In this document: in pieces, positions 28,268-43,411 of the stretch | How the letters are laid out: the number at the start of each line of letters is the position of its first letter | Numbering within the stretch: position 1 is the stretch's first letter | Origin: Echiichthys vipera | Lineage: Eukaryota > Chordata > Actinopteri > Perciformes > Trachinidae | Direction of reading: 5' to 3' | Assembly (NCBI GenBank): GCA_963691815.1 | Contig: OY829669.1 | Coordinates: 867,019 to 931,018, forward strand | DNA length: 64,000 bases | Notes under the pieces: model-generated | What the model saw: only the letters and a program-made list of their open reading frames with translations | Databases searched by the model: none | What the model was told of the DNA's origin: nothing | Program-made: the position numbers and the translations under genes

Positions 28268-31200
28268 CACAGACGCTTCCACACACACTTCCACACACAC
28301 TTCCACACACGCTTCCACACACGCTTTCACACACGCTTCCACACACACACTTCCAAACAGGCTTCCACACACACGCTTCCACAAACGCTTCCACACACGC
28401 TTTCACACACGCTTCCACACACACGCTTCCACACACACGCTTCCACACACGCTTCTACACACACTTCCACACACGCTTCCACACACGCTTCCACACACGC
28501 TTCCACACACACGCTTCCACACACACGCTTCCACACACACTTCCACACACACTTCCACACACGCTTCCACACACGCTTCCACACGCTTCCACACACGCTT
28601 CCACACACGCTTCCATACACACTTCCACACACGCTTCCATACACACTTCCACACACGCTTCCACACACGCTTCCACACACACTTCCACACACGCTTCCAC
28701 ACACACTTCCACACACACTTCCATACACACGCTTCCACACACACGCTTCCATACACGCTTCCATACACACGCTTCCACACACACTTCCACACATACGCTT
28801 CCACACACACTTCCACACACGCTTCCACACACACTTCCACACACACTTCCACACTAGCTTCCACACACGCTTCCACACGCTTCCACACACGCTTCCACAC
28901 ACGCTTCCACACACGCTTCCACACACATACTTCCACACACGCTTCCACACACACGCTTCCATACACACACTTCCACACACGCTTCCACACACACTTCCAC
29001 ACACACTTCCACACGCTTCCCCACACGCTTCCACACACGCTTCCACACACGCTTCCACACACTTTTCCACACACGCTTCCACACACGCTTCCACACACGC
29101 TTCCACACACACGCTTCCACACACACTTCCACACGCTTCCACACACACACTTCCACACACGCTTCCACACACGCTTCCACACACACTTCCACACACACTT
29201 CTACACACTCTTCCACACACACACTTCCACACACACGCTTCCACACACACTTCCACACACGCTTCCACACACACTTCCACACGCTTCCACACACACACTT
29301 CCACACACATACTTCCACACGCTTCCACACACACACTTCCACACACACGCTTCCACACACGCTTCCACACACACGCTTCCACACGCTTCCACACACGCTT
29401 CCACACACGCTTCCACACACAGGCTTCCAAACACGCTTCCACACACGCTTCCACACACACTTCCACACACACTTCCACACACACTTCCACACACACGCTT
29501 CCACACAAACTTCCACACACGCTTCCACACACGCTTCCACACACACGCTTCCACACACGCTTCAACACACGCTTCCACCCACACTTCCACACACGCTTCC
29601 ACACACGCTTCCACACACGCTTCCACACACACGCTTCCACACACGCTTCCACACACACGCTTCCACACACGCTTCCACACACACTTCCACACACGCTTCC
29701 ACACACATGCTTCCACACACGCTTCCACACACGCTTCCACACACGCTTCCACACACGCTTCCACACACGCTTCCACACACGCTTCCACACACGCTTCCAC
29801 ACACACGCTTCCACACACGCTTCCACACACACTTCCACACACGCTTCCACACACGCTTCCACACACACGCTTCCACACACACGCTTCCACACACACGCTT
29901 CCACACACACGCTTCCACACACACGCTTCCACACACACGCTTCCACACACACTTCCACACACGTTTCCACACACGCTTCAACACTCGCTTCCACACACGC
30001 TTCCACACACACTTCCACACACACGCTTCCACACACACGCTTCCACACACACTTCCACACACACTTCCACAGACACGCTTCCACACACACTTCCACACAC
30101 GCTTCCACACACGCTTCCACAGACGCTTCCACACACACTTCCACACACGCTTCCACACACGCTTTCACACACGCTTCCACACACACACTTCCACACACGC
30201 TTCCACACACGCTTCCACACACGCTTCCACACACACTTCCACACACGCTTCCACACACGCTTCCACACACGCTTCCACCCACACTTCCACACACGCTTCC
30301 ACGCACGCTTCCACACACGCTTCCACACACACGCTTCCACACACGCTTCCACACACACGCTTCCACACACGCTTCCACACACACTTCCACACACGCTTCC
30401 ACACACATGCTTCCACACACGCTTCCACACACGCTTCCACACACGCTTCCACACACACTTCCACAAACACACTTCCACACACGCTTCCACACAAACTTCC
30501 ACACACGCTTCCACACACGCTTCCACACACGCTTCCACACACGCTTCCACACACGCTTCCACACAAACTTCCACACACACGCTTCCATACAAACTTCCAC
30601 ACACGCTTCCACACACGCTTCCACACAAACTTCCACACACACTTCCACACACGCTTCCACACACGCTTCCACACACACACTTCCACACACGCTTCCACAC
30701 ACTTCCACACACGCTTCCACACACGCTTCCACACACACACTTCCACACACGCTTCCACAAACGCTTCCACACACACTTCCACACACGCTTCCACACACGC
30801 TTCCACACACACTTCCACACACGCTTCCACACATGTTTCCACACACACACTTCCACACACGCTTCCACACACACTTCCACACACGCTTCCACACACACGC
30901 TTCCACACACACACTTCCACACACGCTTCCACACACGCTTCCACACACGCTTACACACACGCTTCCACACACACTTCCACACACGCTTCCACACACACTT
31001 CCATATATATTACCACACACACTTCCATATATATTACCACACACACTTCCACACACGCTTCCACACACACTTCCATATATATTACCACACACGCTTCCAT
31101 ATATATTACCACACACACTTCCATATATATTACCACACACACTTCCACACACGCTTCCAGACACACTTCCATATATATTACCACACACACTTCCATATAT

Positions 31201-32825
31201 ATTACCACACACGCTTCCACACACGCTTCCACAGACGCTTCCACAGACGCTTCCACACACACTTCCACACACGCTTCCACACACGCTTTCACACACGCTT
31301 CCACACACACACTTCCACACAGGCTTCCACACACACGCTTCCACACACGCTTCCACACACGCTTTCACACACGCTTCCACACACACGCTTCCACACACAC
31401 GCTTCCACACACACGCTTCCACACACGCTTCTACACACACTTCCACACACGCTTCCACACACGCTTCCACACACGCTTCCACACACACGCTTCCACACAC
31501 ACGCTTCCACACACACTTCTACACACACTTCCACACACGCTTCCACACACGCTTCCACACGCTTCCACACACACTTCCACACACGCTTCCACACACGCTT
31601 CCACACACGCTTCCATACACACTTCCACACACGCTTCCATACACACTTCCACACACGCTTCAACACACGCTTCCACACACACTTCCACACACGCTTCCAC
31701 ACACACTTCCACACACACTTCCATACACACGCTTCCACACACACGCTTCCATACACGCTTCCATACACACGCTTCCACACACACTTCCACACATACGCTT
31801 CCACACACACTTCCACACACGCTTCCACACACACACTTCCACACACACTTCCACACTAGCTTCCACACACGCTTCCACACGCTTCCACACACGCTTCCAC
31901 ACACGCTTCCACACACGCTTCCACACATACACTTCCACACACGCTTCCACACACACACTTCCACACACGCTTCCATACACACACTTCCACACACGCTTCC
32001 ACACACACTTCCACACACACTTCCACACGCTTCCACATACGCTTCCACACACGCTTCCACACACGCTTCCACAAACGCTTCCACACGCGCTTCCACACAC
32101 ACTTCCACACGCTTCCACACACACACTTCCACACACGCTTCCACACACGCTTCCACACACACTTCCACACACACTTCCACACACGCTTCCACACCCACAC
32201 TTCCACACACACGCTTCCACACACACTTCCACACACGCTTCCACACACACTTCCACACGCTTCCACACACACACTTCCACACACACACTTCCACACGCTT
32301 CCACACACACACTTCCACACACACGCTTCCACACACGCTTCCACACACACGCTTCCACACACGCTTCCACACACGCTTCCACACACGCTTCCACACACGC
32401 TTCCACACACACGCTTCCAAACACGCTTCCACACACGCTTCCACACACACTTCCACACACACTTCCACACACACTTCCACACACACTTCCACACACACTT
32501 CCACACACACGCTTCCACACAAACTTCCACACACACTTCCACACACACGCTTCCACACACACGCTTCCACACACGCTTCAACACACGCTTCCACCCACAC
32601 ATCCACACACGCTTCCACGCACGCTTCCACACACGCTTCCACACACACGCTTCCACACACGCTTCCACACACGCGCTTCCACACACGCTTCCACACACAC
32701 TTCCACACACGCTTCCACACACATGCTTCCACACATGCTTCCACACACGCTTCCACACACGCTTCCACACACGCTTCCACACACGCTTCCACACACACTT
32801 CCACACACGCTTCCACACACACTTC
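28268..32825 (+). repeat. 4.6-kb higher-order repeat, copy 1
   Basis: The landmarks CAGACGCTTCC, CTTTCAC, TTCTAC (28451), CTAG units (28854 and 31856), family A island 2 (30999) and CCATACAC units recur in the next copy. The offset is 4,640 bp at the left end, 4,576 bp from about 28.56 kb on, 4,588 bp around the island and 4,528 bp at the right end. The offset changes mark indels of one to a few units. Confidence 0.85.
30999..31215 (+). repeat. Island 2 of family A units in B
   Basis: Seven 24-mers interspersed with 12-mers, in the same pattern as island 1. One intervening unit is CTTCCAGACACA. The island is copied at 35587 (offset 4,588 bp), including that CCAGACAC unit. Confidence 0.92.
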
Positions 32826-32846
32826 CACACGCTTCCACACACGCTT

Positions 32847-32900
32847 CCACACACACTTCCATATATATTACCACACACACTTCCATATTTATTACCACAC
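32847..32900 (+). repeat. Island 3 of family A units in B (two units)
   Basis: Two 24-mers, the second with ATATTTATT for ATATATATT. What follows (two 12-mers, then CAGACGCTTCC) matches the right edge of island 1. It looks like the truncated right end of an island left at the start of the second 4.6-kb copy. Confidence 0.85.
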
Positions 32901-32907
32901 ACGCTTC

Positions 32908-35900
32908 CACACACGCTTCCACAGACGCTTCCACACACACTTCCACACACGCTTCCACACACGCTTTCACACACGCTTCCACACACACACTTCCAAACAG
33001 GCTTCCACACACACGCTTCCACAAACGCTTCCACACACGCTTTCACACACGCTTCCACACACACGCTTCCACACACACGCTTCCACACACGCTTCTACAC
33101 ACACTTCCACACACGCTTCCACACACGCTTCCACACGCTTCCACACACGCTTCCACACACGCTTCCACACACGCTTCCACACACGCTTCCATACACACTT
33201 CCACACACGCTTCCATACACACTTCCACACACGCTTCCACACACGCTTCCACACACACTTCCACACACGCTTCCACACACACTTCCACACACACTTCCAT
33301 ACACACGCTTCCACACACACGCTTCCATACACGCTTCCATACACACGCTTCCACACACACTTCCACACATACGCTTCCACACACACTTCCACACACGCTT
33401 CCACACACACTTCCACACACACTTCCACACTAGCTTCCACACACGCTTCCACACGCTTCCACACACGCTTCCACACACGCTTCCACACACGCTTCCACAC
33501 ACATACTTCCACACACGCTTCCACACACACGCTTCCATACACACACTTCCACACACGCTTCCACACACACTTCCACACACACTTCCACACGCTTCCCCAC
33601 ACGCTTCCACACACGCTTCCACACACGCTTCCACACACGCTTCCACACACGCTTCCACACACGCTTCCACACACGCTTCCACACACACGCTTCCACACAC
33701 ACTTCCACACGCTTCCACACACACACTTCCACACACGCTTCCACACACGCTTCCACACACACTTCCACACACACTTCTACACACTCTTCCACACACACAC
33801 TTCCACACACACGCTTCCACACACACTTCCACACACGCTTCCACACACACTTCCACACGCTTCCACACACACACTTCCACACACATACTTCCACACGCTT
33901 CCACACACACACTTCCATACACACGCTTCCACACACGCTTCCACACACACGCTTCCACACGCTTCCACACACGCTTCCACACACGCTTCCACACACAGGC
34001 TTCCAAACACGCTTCCACACACGCTTCCACACACACTTCCACACACACTTCCACACACACTTCCACACACACGCTTCCACACAAACTTCCACACACGCTT
34101 CCACACACGCTTCCACACACACGCTTCCACACACGCTTCAACACACGCTTCCACCCACACTTCCACACACGCTTCCACACACGCTTCCACACACGCTTCC
34201 ACACACACGCCTCCACACACGCTTCCACACACACGCTTCCACACACGCTTCCACACACACTTCCACACACGCTTCCACACACATGCTTCCACACACGCTT
34301 CCACACACGCTTCCACACACGCTTCCACACACGCTTCCACACACGCTTCCACACACGCTTCCACACACGCTTCCACACACGCTTCCACACACACGCTTCC
34401 ACACACGCTTCCACACACACTTCCACACACGCTTCCACACACGCTTCCACACACACGCTTCCACACACACGCTTCCACACACACGCTTCCACACACACGC
34501 TTCCACACACACGCTTCCACACACACGCTTCCACACACACTTCCACACACGTTTCCACACACGCTTCAACACTCACTTCCACACACGCTTCCACACACAC
34601 TTCCACACACACGCTTCCACACACACGCTTCCACACACACTTCCACACACACTTCCACAGACACGCTTCCACACACACTTCCACACACGCTTCCACACAC
34701 GCTTCCACAGACGCTTCCACACACACTTCCACACACGCTTCCACACACGCTTTCACACACGCTTCCACACACACACTTCCACACACGCTTCCACACACGC
34801 TTCCACACACGCTTCCACACACACTTCCACACACGCTTCCACACACACTTCCACACACGCTTCCACCCACACTTCCACACACGCTTCCACGCACGCTTCC
34901 ACACACGCTTCCACACACACGCTTCCACACACGCTTCCACACACACGCTTCCACACACGCTTCCACACACACTTCCACACACGCTTCCACACACATGCTT
35001 CCACACACGCTTCCACACACGCTTCCACACACGCTTCCACACACACTTCCACAAACACACTTCCACACACGCTTCCACACAAACTTCCACACACGCTTCC
35101 ACACACGCTTCCACACACGCTTCCACACACGCTTCCACACACGCTTCCACACAAACTTCCACACACACGCTTCCATACAAACTTCCACACACGCTTCCAC
35201 ACACGCTTCCACACAAACTTCCACACACACTTCCACACACGCTTCCACACACGCTTCCACACACACACTTCCACACACGCTTCCACACACTTCCACACAC
35301 GCTTCCACACACGCTTCCACACACACACTTCCACACACGCTTCCACAAACGCTTCCACACACACTTCCACACACGCTTCCACACACGCTTCCACACACAC
35401 TTCCACACACGCTTCCACACATGTTTCCACACACACACTTCCACACACGCTTCCACACACACTTCCACACACGCTTCCACACACACGCTTCCACACACAC
35501 ACTTCCACACACGCTTCCACACACGCTTCCACACACGCTTACACACACGCTTCCACACACACTTCCACACACGCTTCCACACACACTTCCATATATATTA
35601 CCACACACACTTCCATATATATTACCACACACACTTCCACACACGCTTCCACACACACTTCCATATATATTACCACACACGCTTCCATATATATTACCAC
35701 ACACACTTCCATATATATTACCACACACACTTCCACACACGCTTCCAGACACACTTCCATATATATTACCACACACACTTCCATATATATTACCACACAC
35801 GCTTCCACACACGCTTCCACAGACGCTTCCACACACACTTCCACACACGCTTCCACACACGCTTTCACACACGCTTCCACACACACACTTCCACACAGGC

Positions 35901-37353
35901 TTCCACACACACGCTTCCACACACGCTTCCACACACGCTTTCACACACGCTTCCACACACACGCTTCCACACACACGCTTCCACACACACGCTTCCACAC
36001 ACGCTTCTACACACACTTCCACACACGCTTCCACACACGCTTCCACACACGCTTCCACACACACGCTTCCACACACACGCTTCCACACACACTTCTACAC
36101 ACACTTCCACACACGCTTCCACACACGCTTCCACACGCTTCCACACACACTTCCACACACGCTTCCACACACGCTTCCACACACGCTTCCATACACACTT
36201 CCACACACGCTTCCATACACACTTCCACACACGCTTCAACACACGCTTCCACACACACTTCCACACACGCTTCCACACACACTTCCACACACACTTCCAT
36301 ACACACGCTTCCACACACACGCTTCCATACACGCTTCCATACACACGCTTCCACACACACTTCCACACATACGCTTCCACACACACTTCCACACACGCTT
36401 CCACACACACACTTCCACACACACTTCCACACTAGCTTCCACACACGCTTCCACACGCTTCCACACACGCTTCCACACACGCTTCCACACACGCTTCCAC
36501 ACATACACTTCCACACACGCTTCCACACACACACTTCCACACACGCTTCCATACACACACTTCCACACACGCTTCCACACACACTTCCACACACACTTCC
36601 ACACGCTTCCACATACGCTTCCACACACGCTTCCACACACGCTTCCACAAACGCTTCCACACGCGCTTCCACACACACGCTTCCACACACACTTCCACAC
36701 GCTTCCACACACACACTTCCACACACGCTTCCACACACGCTTCCACACACACTTCCACACACACTTCCACACACGCTTCCACACCCACACTTCCACACAC
36801 ACGCTTCCACACACACTTCCACACACGCTTCCACACACACTTCCACACGCTTCCACACATACACTTCCACACACACACGCTTCCACACACGCTTCCACAC
36901 ACGCTTCCACACACGCTTCCACACACGCTTCCACACACACGCTTCCAAACACGCTTCCACACACGCTTCCACACACACTTCCACACACACTTCCACACAC
37001 ACTTCCACACACACTTCCACACACACTTCCACACACACGCTTCCACACAAACTTCCACACACACTTCCACACACACGCTTCCACACACACGCTTCCACAC
37101 ACGCTTCAACACACGCTTCCACCCACACATCCACACATGCTTCCACGCACGCTTCCACACACGCTTCCACACACACGCTTCCACACACGCTTCCACACAC
37201 GCGCTTCCACACACGCTTCCACACACACTTCCACACACGCTTACATCCACATGCTTCCACACATGCTTCCACACACGCTTCCACACACGCTTCCACACAC
37301 GCTTCCACACACGCTTCCACACACACTTCCACACACGCTTCCACACACACTTC
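32908..37353 (+). repeat. 4.6-kb higher-order repeat, copy 2
   Basis: Counterpart of 28268-32825. The CTAG units at 33430 and 36432 lie 4,576 bp from those at 28854 and 31856. Island 4 matches island 2. A local difference near the right end is GCTTACATCC (about 37239) where copy 1 has GCTTCCACAC. Confidence 0.85.
35587..35805 (+). repeat. Island 4 of family A units in B
   Basis: Copy of island 2: seven 24-mers with the same intervening 12-mers, including CTTCCAGACACA. It carries one CAGACGCTTCC unit on the right where island 2 has two in a row. Confidence 0.92.
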
Positions 37354-38046
37354 CACACACGCTTCCACACACGCTTCCACACACACGCTTCCACACACAT
37401 GCTTCCACACACACGCTTCCACACACGCTTCCACACACACGCTTCCACACACACGCTTCCACACACACTTCCACACACGCTTCCAGACACGCTTCAACAC
37501 ACGCTTCCACACACGCTTCCACACACACTTCCACACGAACGCTTCCACACACGCTTCCACACACACTTCCACACACACGCTTCCACACACACTTCCACAC
37601 ACGCTTCCACACACGCTTCTAAACACACTTCCACACACACGCTTCCACACACACTTCCACACACGCTTCCACACACACTTCCACACACGCTTCCACACAC
37701 ACTTCCACACACAATTCCACACACGCTTCCACACACACTTCAACACACGCTTCCACACACAATTCCAAACACGCTTCCACACACGCTTCCACACACACGC
37801 TTCCACACACACGCTTCCACAAACGCTTCCACACACGCTTCCACACACGCTTCCACACACGCTTCCACACACACTTCCACACACACTTCCACACACACTT
37901 CCACACACACGCTTCCACACACACTTCCACACACACTTCCACACACACTTCCACACACACGCTTTCACACACGCTTCCACACACGCTTCCACACACGCTT
38001 CCACACACACTTCCGCACACGCTTCCGCACACGCTTTCGCACACGC
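36432..38046 (+). repeat. 1.9-2.1-kb tandem repeat, copy 1
   Basis: It runs from the CTAG unit at 36432 through the unit CACACAATTCCAAACACG (37761) to a cluster of CTTCCGCACACG units (38011-38046). The next copy has the same landmarks at 38316, 39871 and 40074. The offset grows from 1,884 to 2,110 bp because of an internal duplication in copy 2 around 38.57-39.1 kb. Confidence 0.78.
38011..38046 (+). repeat. CTTCCGCACACG variant cluster (small)
   Basis: Two CTTCCGCACACG units (38011 and 38023) are followed by one TTTCGCACACG unit (38035). This A-to-G variant adds an extra GC step and is otherwise rare in the window. It is the smaller version of the cluster at 40074. Confidence 0.88.
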
Positions 38047-38315
38047 TTCCACACACGCTTCCAAACACGCTTCCATACACACTTCCACACACGCTTCCAT
38101 ACACACTTCCACACACGCTTCCACACACGCTTCCACACACACTTCCACAAACGCTTCCACACACACTTCCACACACACTTCCATACACACGCTTCCACAC
38201 ACACGCTTCCATACACGCTTCCATACACACGCTTCCACACACACTTCCACACATACGCTTCCACACACACTTCCACACACGCTTCAACACACACACTTCC
38301 ACACACACTTCCACA

Positions 38316-40142
38316 CTAGCTTCCACACACGCTTCCACACGCTTCCACACACGCTTCCACAAACGCTTCCACACACGCTTCCTCACACACACTTCCACAC
38401 ACGCTTCCACACACACACTTCCACACACGCTTCCATACACACACTTCCACACACGCTTCCACACACACTTCCACACACACTTCCACACGCTTCCACACAC
38501 GCTTCCACACACGCTTCCACACACACTTCCACAAACGCTTCCACACACGCTTCCACACACACGCTTCCACACACACTTCCACACGCTTCCACACACACAC
38601 TTCCACACACGCTTCCACACACGCTTCCACACACACTTCCACACACACTTCCACACACGCTTCCACACACACACTTCCACACACACGCTTCCAAACACAC
38701 TTCCACACACGCTTCCACACACACTTCCACACGCTTCCACACACACACTTCCACACACACACTTCCACACGCTTCCACACACACACTTCCACACACACGC
38801 TTCCACACACGCTTCCACACACGCTTCCACACACGCTTCCACACACGCTTCCACACACACGCTTCCAAACACGCTTCCACACACGCTTCCACACACACTT
38901 CCACACACACTTCCACACACACTTCCACACGCTTCCACACACACACTTCCACACACACACTTCCACACGCTTCCACACACACACTTCCACACACACGCTT
39001 CCACACACGCTTCCACACACACGCTTCCACACACGCTTCCACACACGCTTCCACACACGCTTCCACACACGCTTCCACACACACGCTTCCAAACACGCTT
39101 CCACACACGCTTCCACACACACTTCCACACACACTTCCACACACACTTCCACACACACGCTTCCACACAAACTTCCACACACACTTCCACACACACGCTT
39201 CCACACACACGCTTCCACACACGCTTCAACACACGCTTCCAGCCACACATCCACACTCGCTTCCACGCACGCTTCCACACACGCTTCCGCACACACGCTT
39301 CCACACACACTTCCACACACACGCTTCCACACACGCTTCCACACACACTTCCACACACGCTTCCACACACATGCTTCCACACACGCTTCCACACACGCTT
39401 CCACACACGCTTCCACACACACTTCCACACACGCTTCCACACACACTTCCACACACGCTTCCACAAACGCTTCCACACACACGCTTCCACACACACGCTT
39501 CCACACACACGCTTCCACACACGCTTCCACACACACGCTTCCACACACACGCTTCCACACACACTTCCACACACGCTTCCAGACACGCTTCAACACACGC
39601 TTCCACACACGCTTCCACACACACTTCCACACACACGCTTCCACACACACGCTTCCACACACACTTCCACACACACTTCCACACACACGCTTCCACACAC
39701 ACTTCCACACACGCTTCCACACACGCTTCTACACACACTTCCACACACACGCTTCCACACACACTTCCACACACGCTTCCACACACACTTCCACACACGC
39801 TTCCACACACGCTTCCACACACACTTCCACACACGCTTCCACACACACTTCAACACACGCTTCCACACACAATTCCAAACACGCTTCCACACACGCTTCC
39901 ACACACACGCTTCCACACACACGCTTCCACAAACGCTTCCACACACGCTTCCACACACGCTTCCACACACGCTTCCACACACACTTCCACACACACTTCC
40001 ACACACACTTCCACACACACGCTTCCACACACACTTCCACACACACTTCCACACACACTTCCACACACACGCTTTCGCACACGCTTCCGCACACGCTTCC
40101 GCACACGCTTCCGCACACGCTTCCGCACACGCTTCCGCACAC
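38316..40142 (+). repeat. 1.9-2.1-kb tandem repeat, copy 2
   Basis: Counterpart of 36432-38046. It contains an additional internal duplication between about 38.57 and 39.1 kb, where the motif CACACGCTTCCACACACACAC and its flanks appear twice, and an expanded CTTCCGCACACG cluster at its right end. Confidence 0.78.
40071..40142 (+). repeat. CTTCCGCACACG variant cluster (expanded)
   Basis: One TTTCGCACACG unit is followed by five perfect CTTCCGCACACG units (tracts at 40085, 40097, 40109, 40121 and 40133). The same variant occurs only twice in the counterpart at 38011. This is a homogeneous local expansion of one variant 12-mer. Confidence 0.92.
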
Positions 40143-40260
40143 GCTTCCACACACGCGCTTCCACAAACGCTTCCACACACGCTTCCACACACACTACCAC
40201 ACATGCTTCCACACACACTTCCACACATGCTTCCACACACACGCTTCCACACACGCTTCC

Positions 40261-40380
40261 ACACAAACTTCCACACACGCTTCCACACAAACTTCCACAC
40301 ACGCTTCCACACCCGCTTCCACACAAACTTCCACACACGCTTCCACACAAACTTCCACACACGCTTCCACACCCGCTTCC
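40261..40380 (+). repeat. Exact 60-bp tandem duplication
   Basis: 40261-40320 and 40321-40380 are identical base for base. Each holds five 12-mers in the order CACAAAC, CACACGC, CACAAAC, CACACGC, CACCCGC. It is the cleanest example of a five-unit higher-order repeat in the window. Confidence 0.95.
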
Positions 40381-40572
40381 ACACACGCTTCCACACACGC
40401 TTCCACACAAACTTCCACACACGCTTCCACACACACTTCCACACACGCTTCCACACACGCTTCCACACACACACTTCCACGCACGCTTCCACACACACTT
40501 CCACACACGCTTCCACACACGCTTCCACACACACACTTCCACACACGCTTCCACACACGCTTCCACACACAC

Positions 40573-40733
40573 TTCCATATATATTACCACACACGCTTCC
40601 ATATATATTACCACACACACTTCCACACACGCTTCCACACACACTTCCATATATATTACCACACACGCTTCCATATATATTACCACACACACTTCCACAC
40701 ACGCTTCCACACACACTTCCATATATATTACCA
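40573..40733 (+). repeat. Island 5 of family A units in B
   Basis: Five 24-mers (near 40573, 40597, 40645, 40669 and 40717) are interspersed with 12-mers. The last has TTACCAGACACG. This is the last family A sequence in the window. Confidence 0.92.
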
Positions 40734-42183
40734 GACACGCTTCCACAGACGCTTCCACACACACTTCCACACACGCTTCCACACACGCTTTCACACACGC
40801 TTCCACACACACGCTTCCACACACACGCTTCCACACACGCTTCCACACACACACGCTTCCACACACGCTTCCACACACGCTTCCACACACACTACGACAC
40901 ACGCTTCCACACACACTTCCACACACGCTTCCACACAACCTTCCACACACGCTTCCACACACGCTTCCACACACGCTTCCACACACGCTTCCACACACGC
41001 TTCCACACACACGCTTCCACACACGCTTCCACACACGCTTCCACACACGCTTCCAAACACACGCTTGCACACACGCTTCCACACACACTTCCACACACAC
41101 GCTTCCACACACGCTTCCACACACACGCTTCCACACACACGCTTCCACACACGCTTCCACACACGCTTCCACACACGCTTCCACACAGGCTTCCACACAC
41201 ATGCTTCCACACACGCTTCCACACACACGCTTCCACACACACGCTTCCACACACACGCTTCCACACACGCTTCCACACACGCTTCCACACACACGCTTCC
41301 ACACACGCTTCCACACACGCTTCCACACAGGCTTCCACACACGCTTCCACACACGCTACGACACACGCTTCCACACACGCTTCCACACACGCTTCCACAC
41401 ACGCTTCCACACACACGCTTCCACACACGCTTCCACACACGCTTCAACACAGGCTTCCACACACGCTTCCACACTAGCTACGACACACGCTTCCACACAC
41501 GCTTCCACACACGCTTCCACATAAGCTTCCACACACGCTTCCACACACGCTTCCACACACGCTTCCACACACGCTTCCACACACACTACCACACACGCTT
41601 CCACACACACTTCCACACACGCTTCCACACACACGCTTCCACACACGCTTCCACACAAACTTCCACACACGCTTCCACAACCGCTTCCACACAAGCTTCC
41701 ACACACGCTTCCACACAAACTTCCACACGCGCTTCCACACCCGCTTCCACACACGCTTCCACACACGCTTCCACACAAACTTCCACACCCGCTTCCACAC
41801 AAACTTCCACACACGCTTCCACACAAACTTCCACACACGCTTCCACACCCGCTTCCACACACGCTTCCACACACGCTTCCACACAAACTTCCACACATGC
41901 TTCCACACACGCTTCCACACACGCTTCCACACCCGCTTCCACACACGCTTCCACACACGCTTCCACACAAACTTCCACACACACGCTTCCATACAAGCTT
42001 CCACACACGCTTCCACACCCGCTTCCACTAACACTTCCACACACGCTTCCACACACGCTTCCACACACGCATCCACACAAACTTCCACACACACTTCCAC
42101 AAACGCTTCCACACACGCTTCCACACACACTTCCACACACGCTTCCACACACACTTCCACAAACACACTTCCACACACGCTTC

Positions 42184-42725
42184 CACACCAACTTCCACAC
42201 AAGCTTCCACACACACGCTCCCATTCTTGCTTCCACACACACTTCCACACACGCTTCCACACACGCTTCCACACACACTTCCACACACACGCTTCCACAC
42301 ACGCTTCCACACACACTTCCACACACACGCTCCCACACACGCTTCCACTCACACGCTTCCACACATGCTTCCACACACACTTCCACACATGCTTCCACAC
42401 ACGCTTCCACACACACTTCCTTACACGCTTCCACACACACTTCCACACACACTTCCACACCAACTTCCACACAAGCTTCCACACACACGCTCCCATTCTT
42501 GCTTCCACACACACTTCCACACACGCTTCCACACACGCTTCCACACACACTTCCACACACACGCTTCCACACACGCTTCCACACACACTTCCACACACAC
42601 GCTCCCACACACGCTTCCACTCACACGCTTCCACACATGCTTCCACACACACTTCCGAACATGCTTCCACACACGCTTCCACACACACTTCCACACACAC
42701 TTCCACACACGCTTCCACACACACT
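42184..42725 (+). repeat. 270-bp tandem duplication
   Basis: The unusual unit CGCTCCCATTCTTGCTTCC occurs at 42218 and again at 42488 (offset 270 bp), with matching flanks such as CACACCAACTTCC and CACTCACACGC. The right part drifts to an offset of 272 bp. These are direct tandem copies. Confidence 0.8.
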
Positions 42726-43411
42726 TCCACACACGCTTCCACACACGCTTCCACACACACGCTTCCACACACACGCTTCCACACACACGCTTCCACATAC
42801 ACTTCCACACACTTCCACACACGCTTCCACACACACGCTTCCACACACGCTTCCACACGCTTCCACACACCCTTCCACACACACGCTTCCACACACACTT
42901 CCACACACACGCTCCCACACAAGCTTCCACACACACGCTCCTATTCACGCTTCCACACACGCTTCCACACACGCTTCCACACACACTTCCAGACACACGC
43001 TTCCACACACGCTTCCACACACGCTTCCACACACACTTCCACACACACGCTCCCACACACGCTTCCACACACACGCTTCCACACACGCTTCCACACACAC
43101 TTCCACACACGCTTCCACACACGCTTCCACACACACTTCTACACACGCTTCCACACACACTTCCACACACGCTTCCACACACACTTCCACACACGCTTCC
43201 ACACACGCTTCCACACACACGCTTCCACACACACGCTTCCACACACACGCTTCCACAAACGCTTCCACACACGCTTCCACACACGCTTCCACACACACTT
43301 CCACACACATGCCTCCAAACACGCTTCCACACACACTTCCACACACACTTCCACACACACGCTTCCACACACGCTTCCACACACACTTCCACACACACTT
43401 CCACACACACT

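Noticed and set aside
28037..40733. CRISPR-like alternation of repeats (A-unit islands between B units)
   Set aside because: There are no unique spacers. The separating sequence is itself the same repeat, and no cas genes or leader are present.
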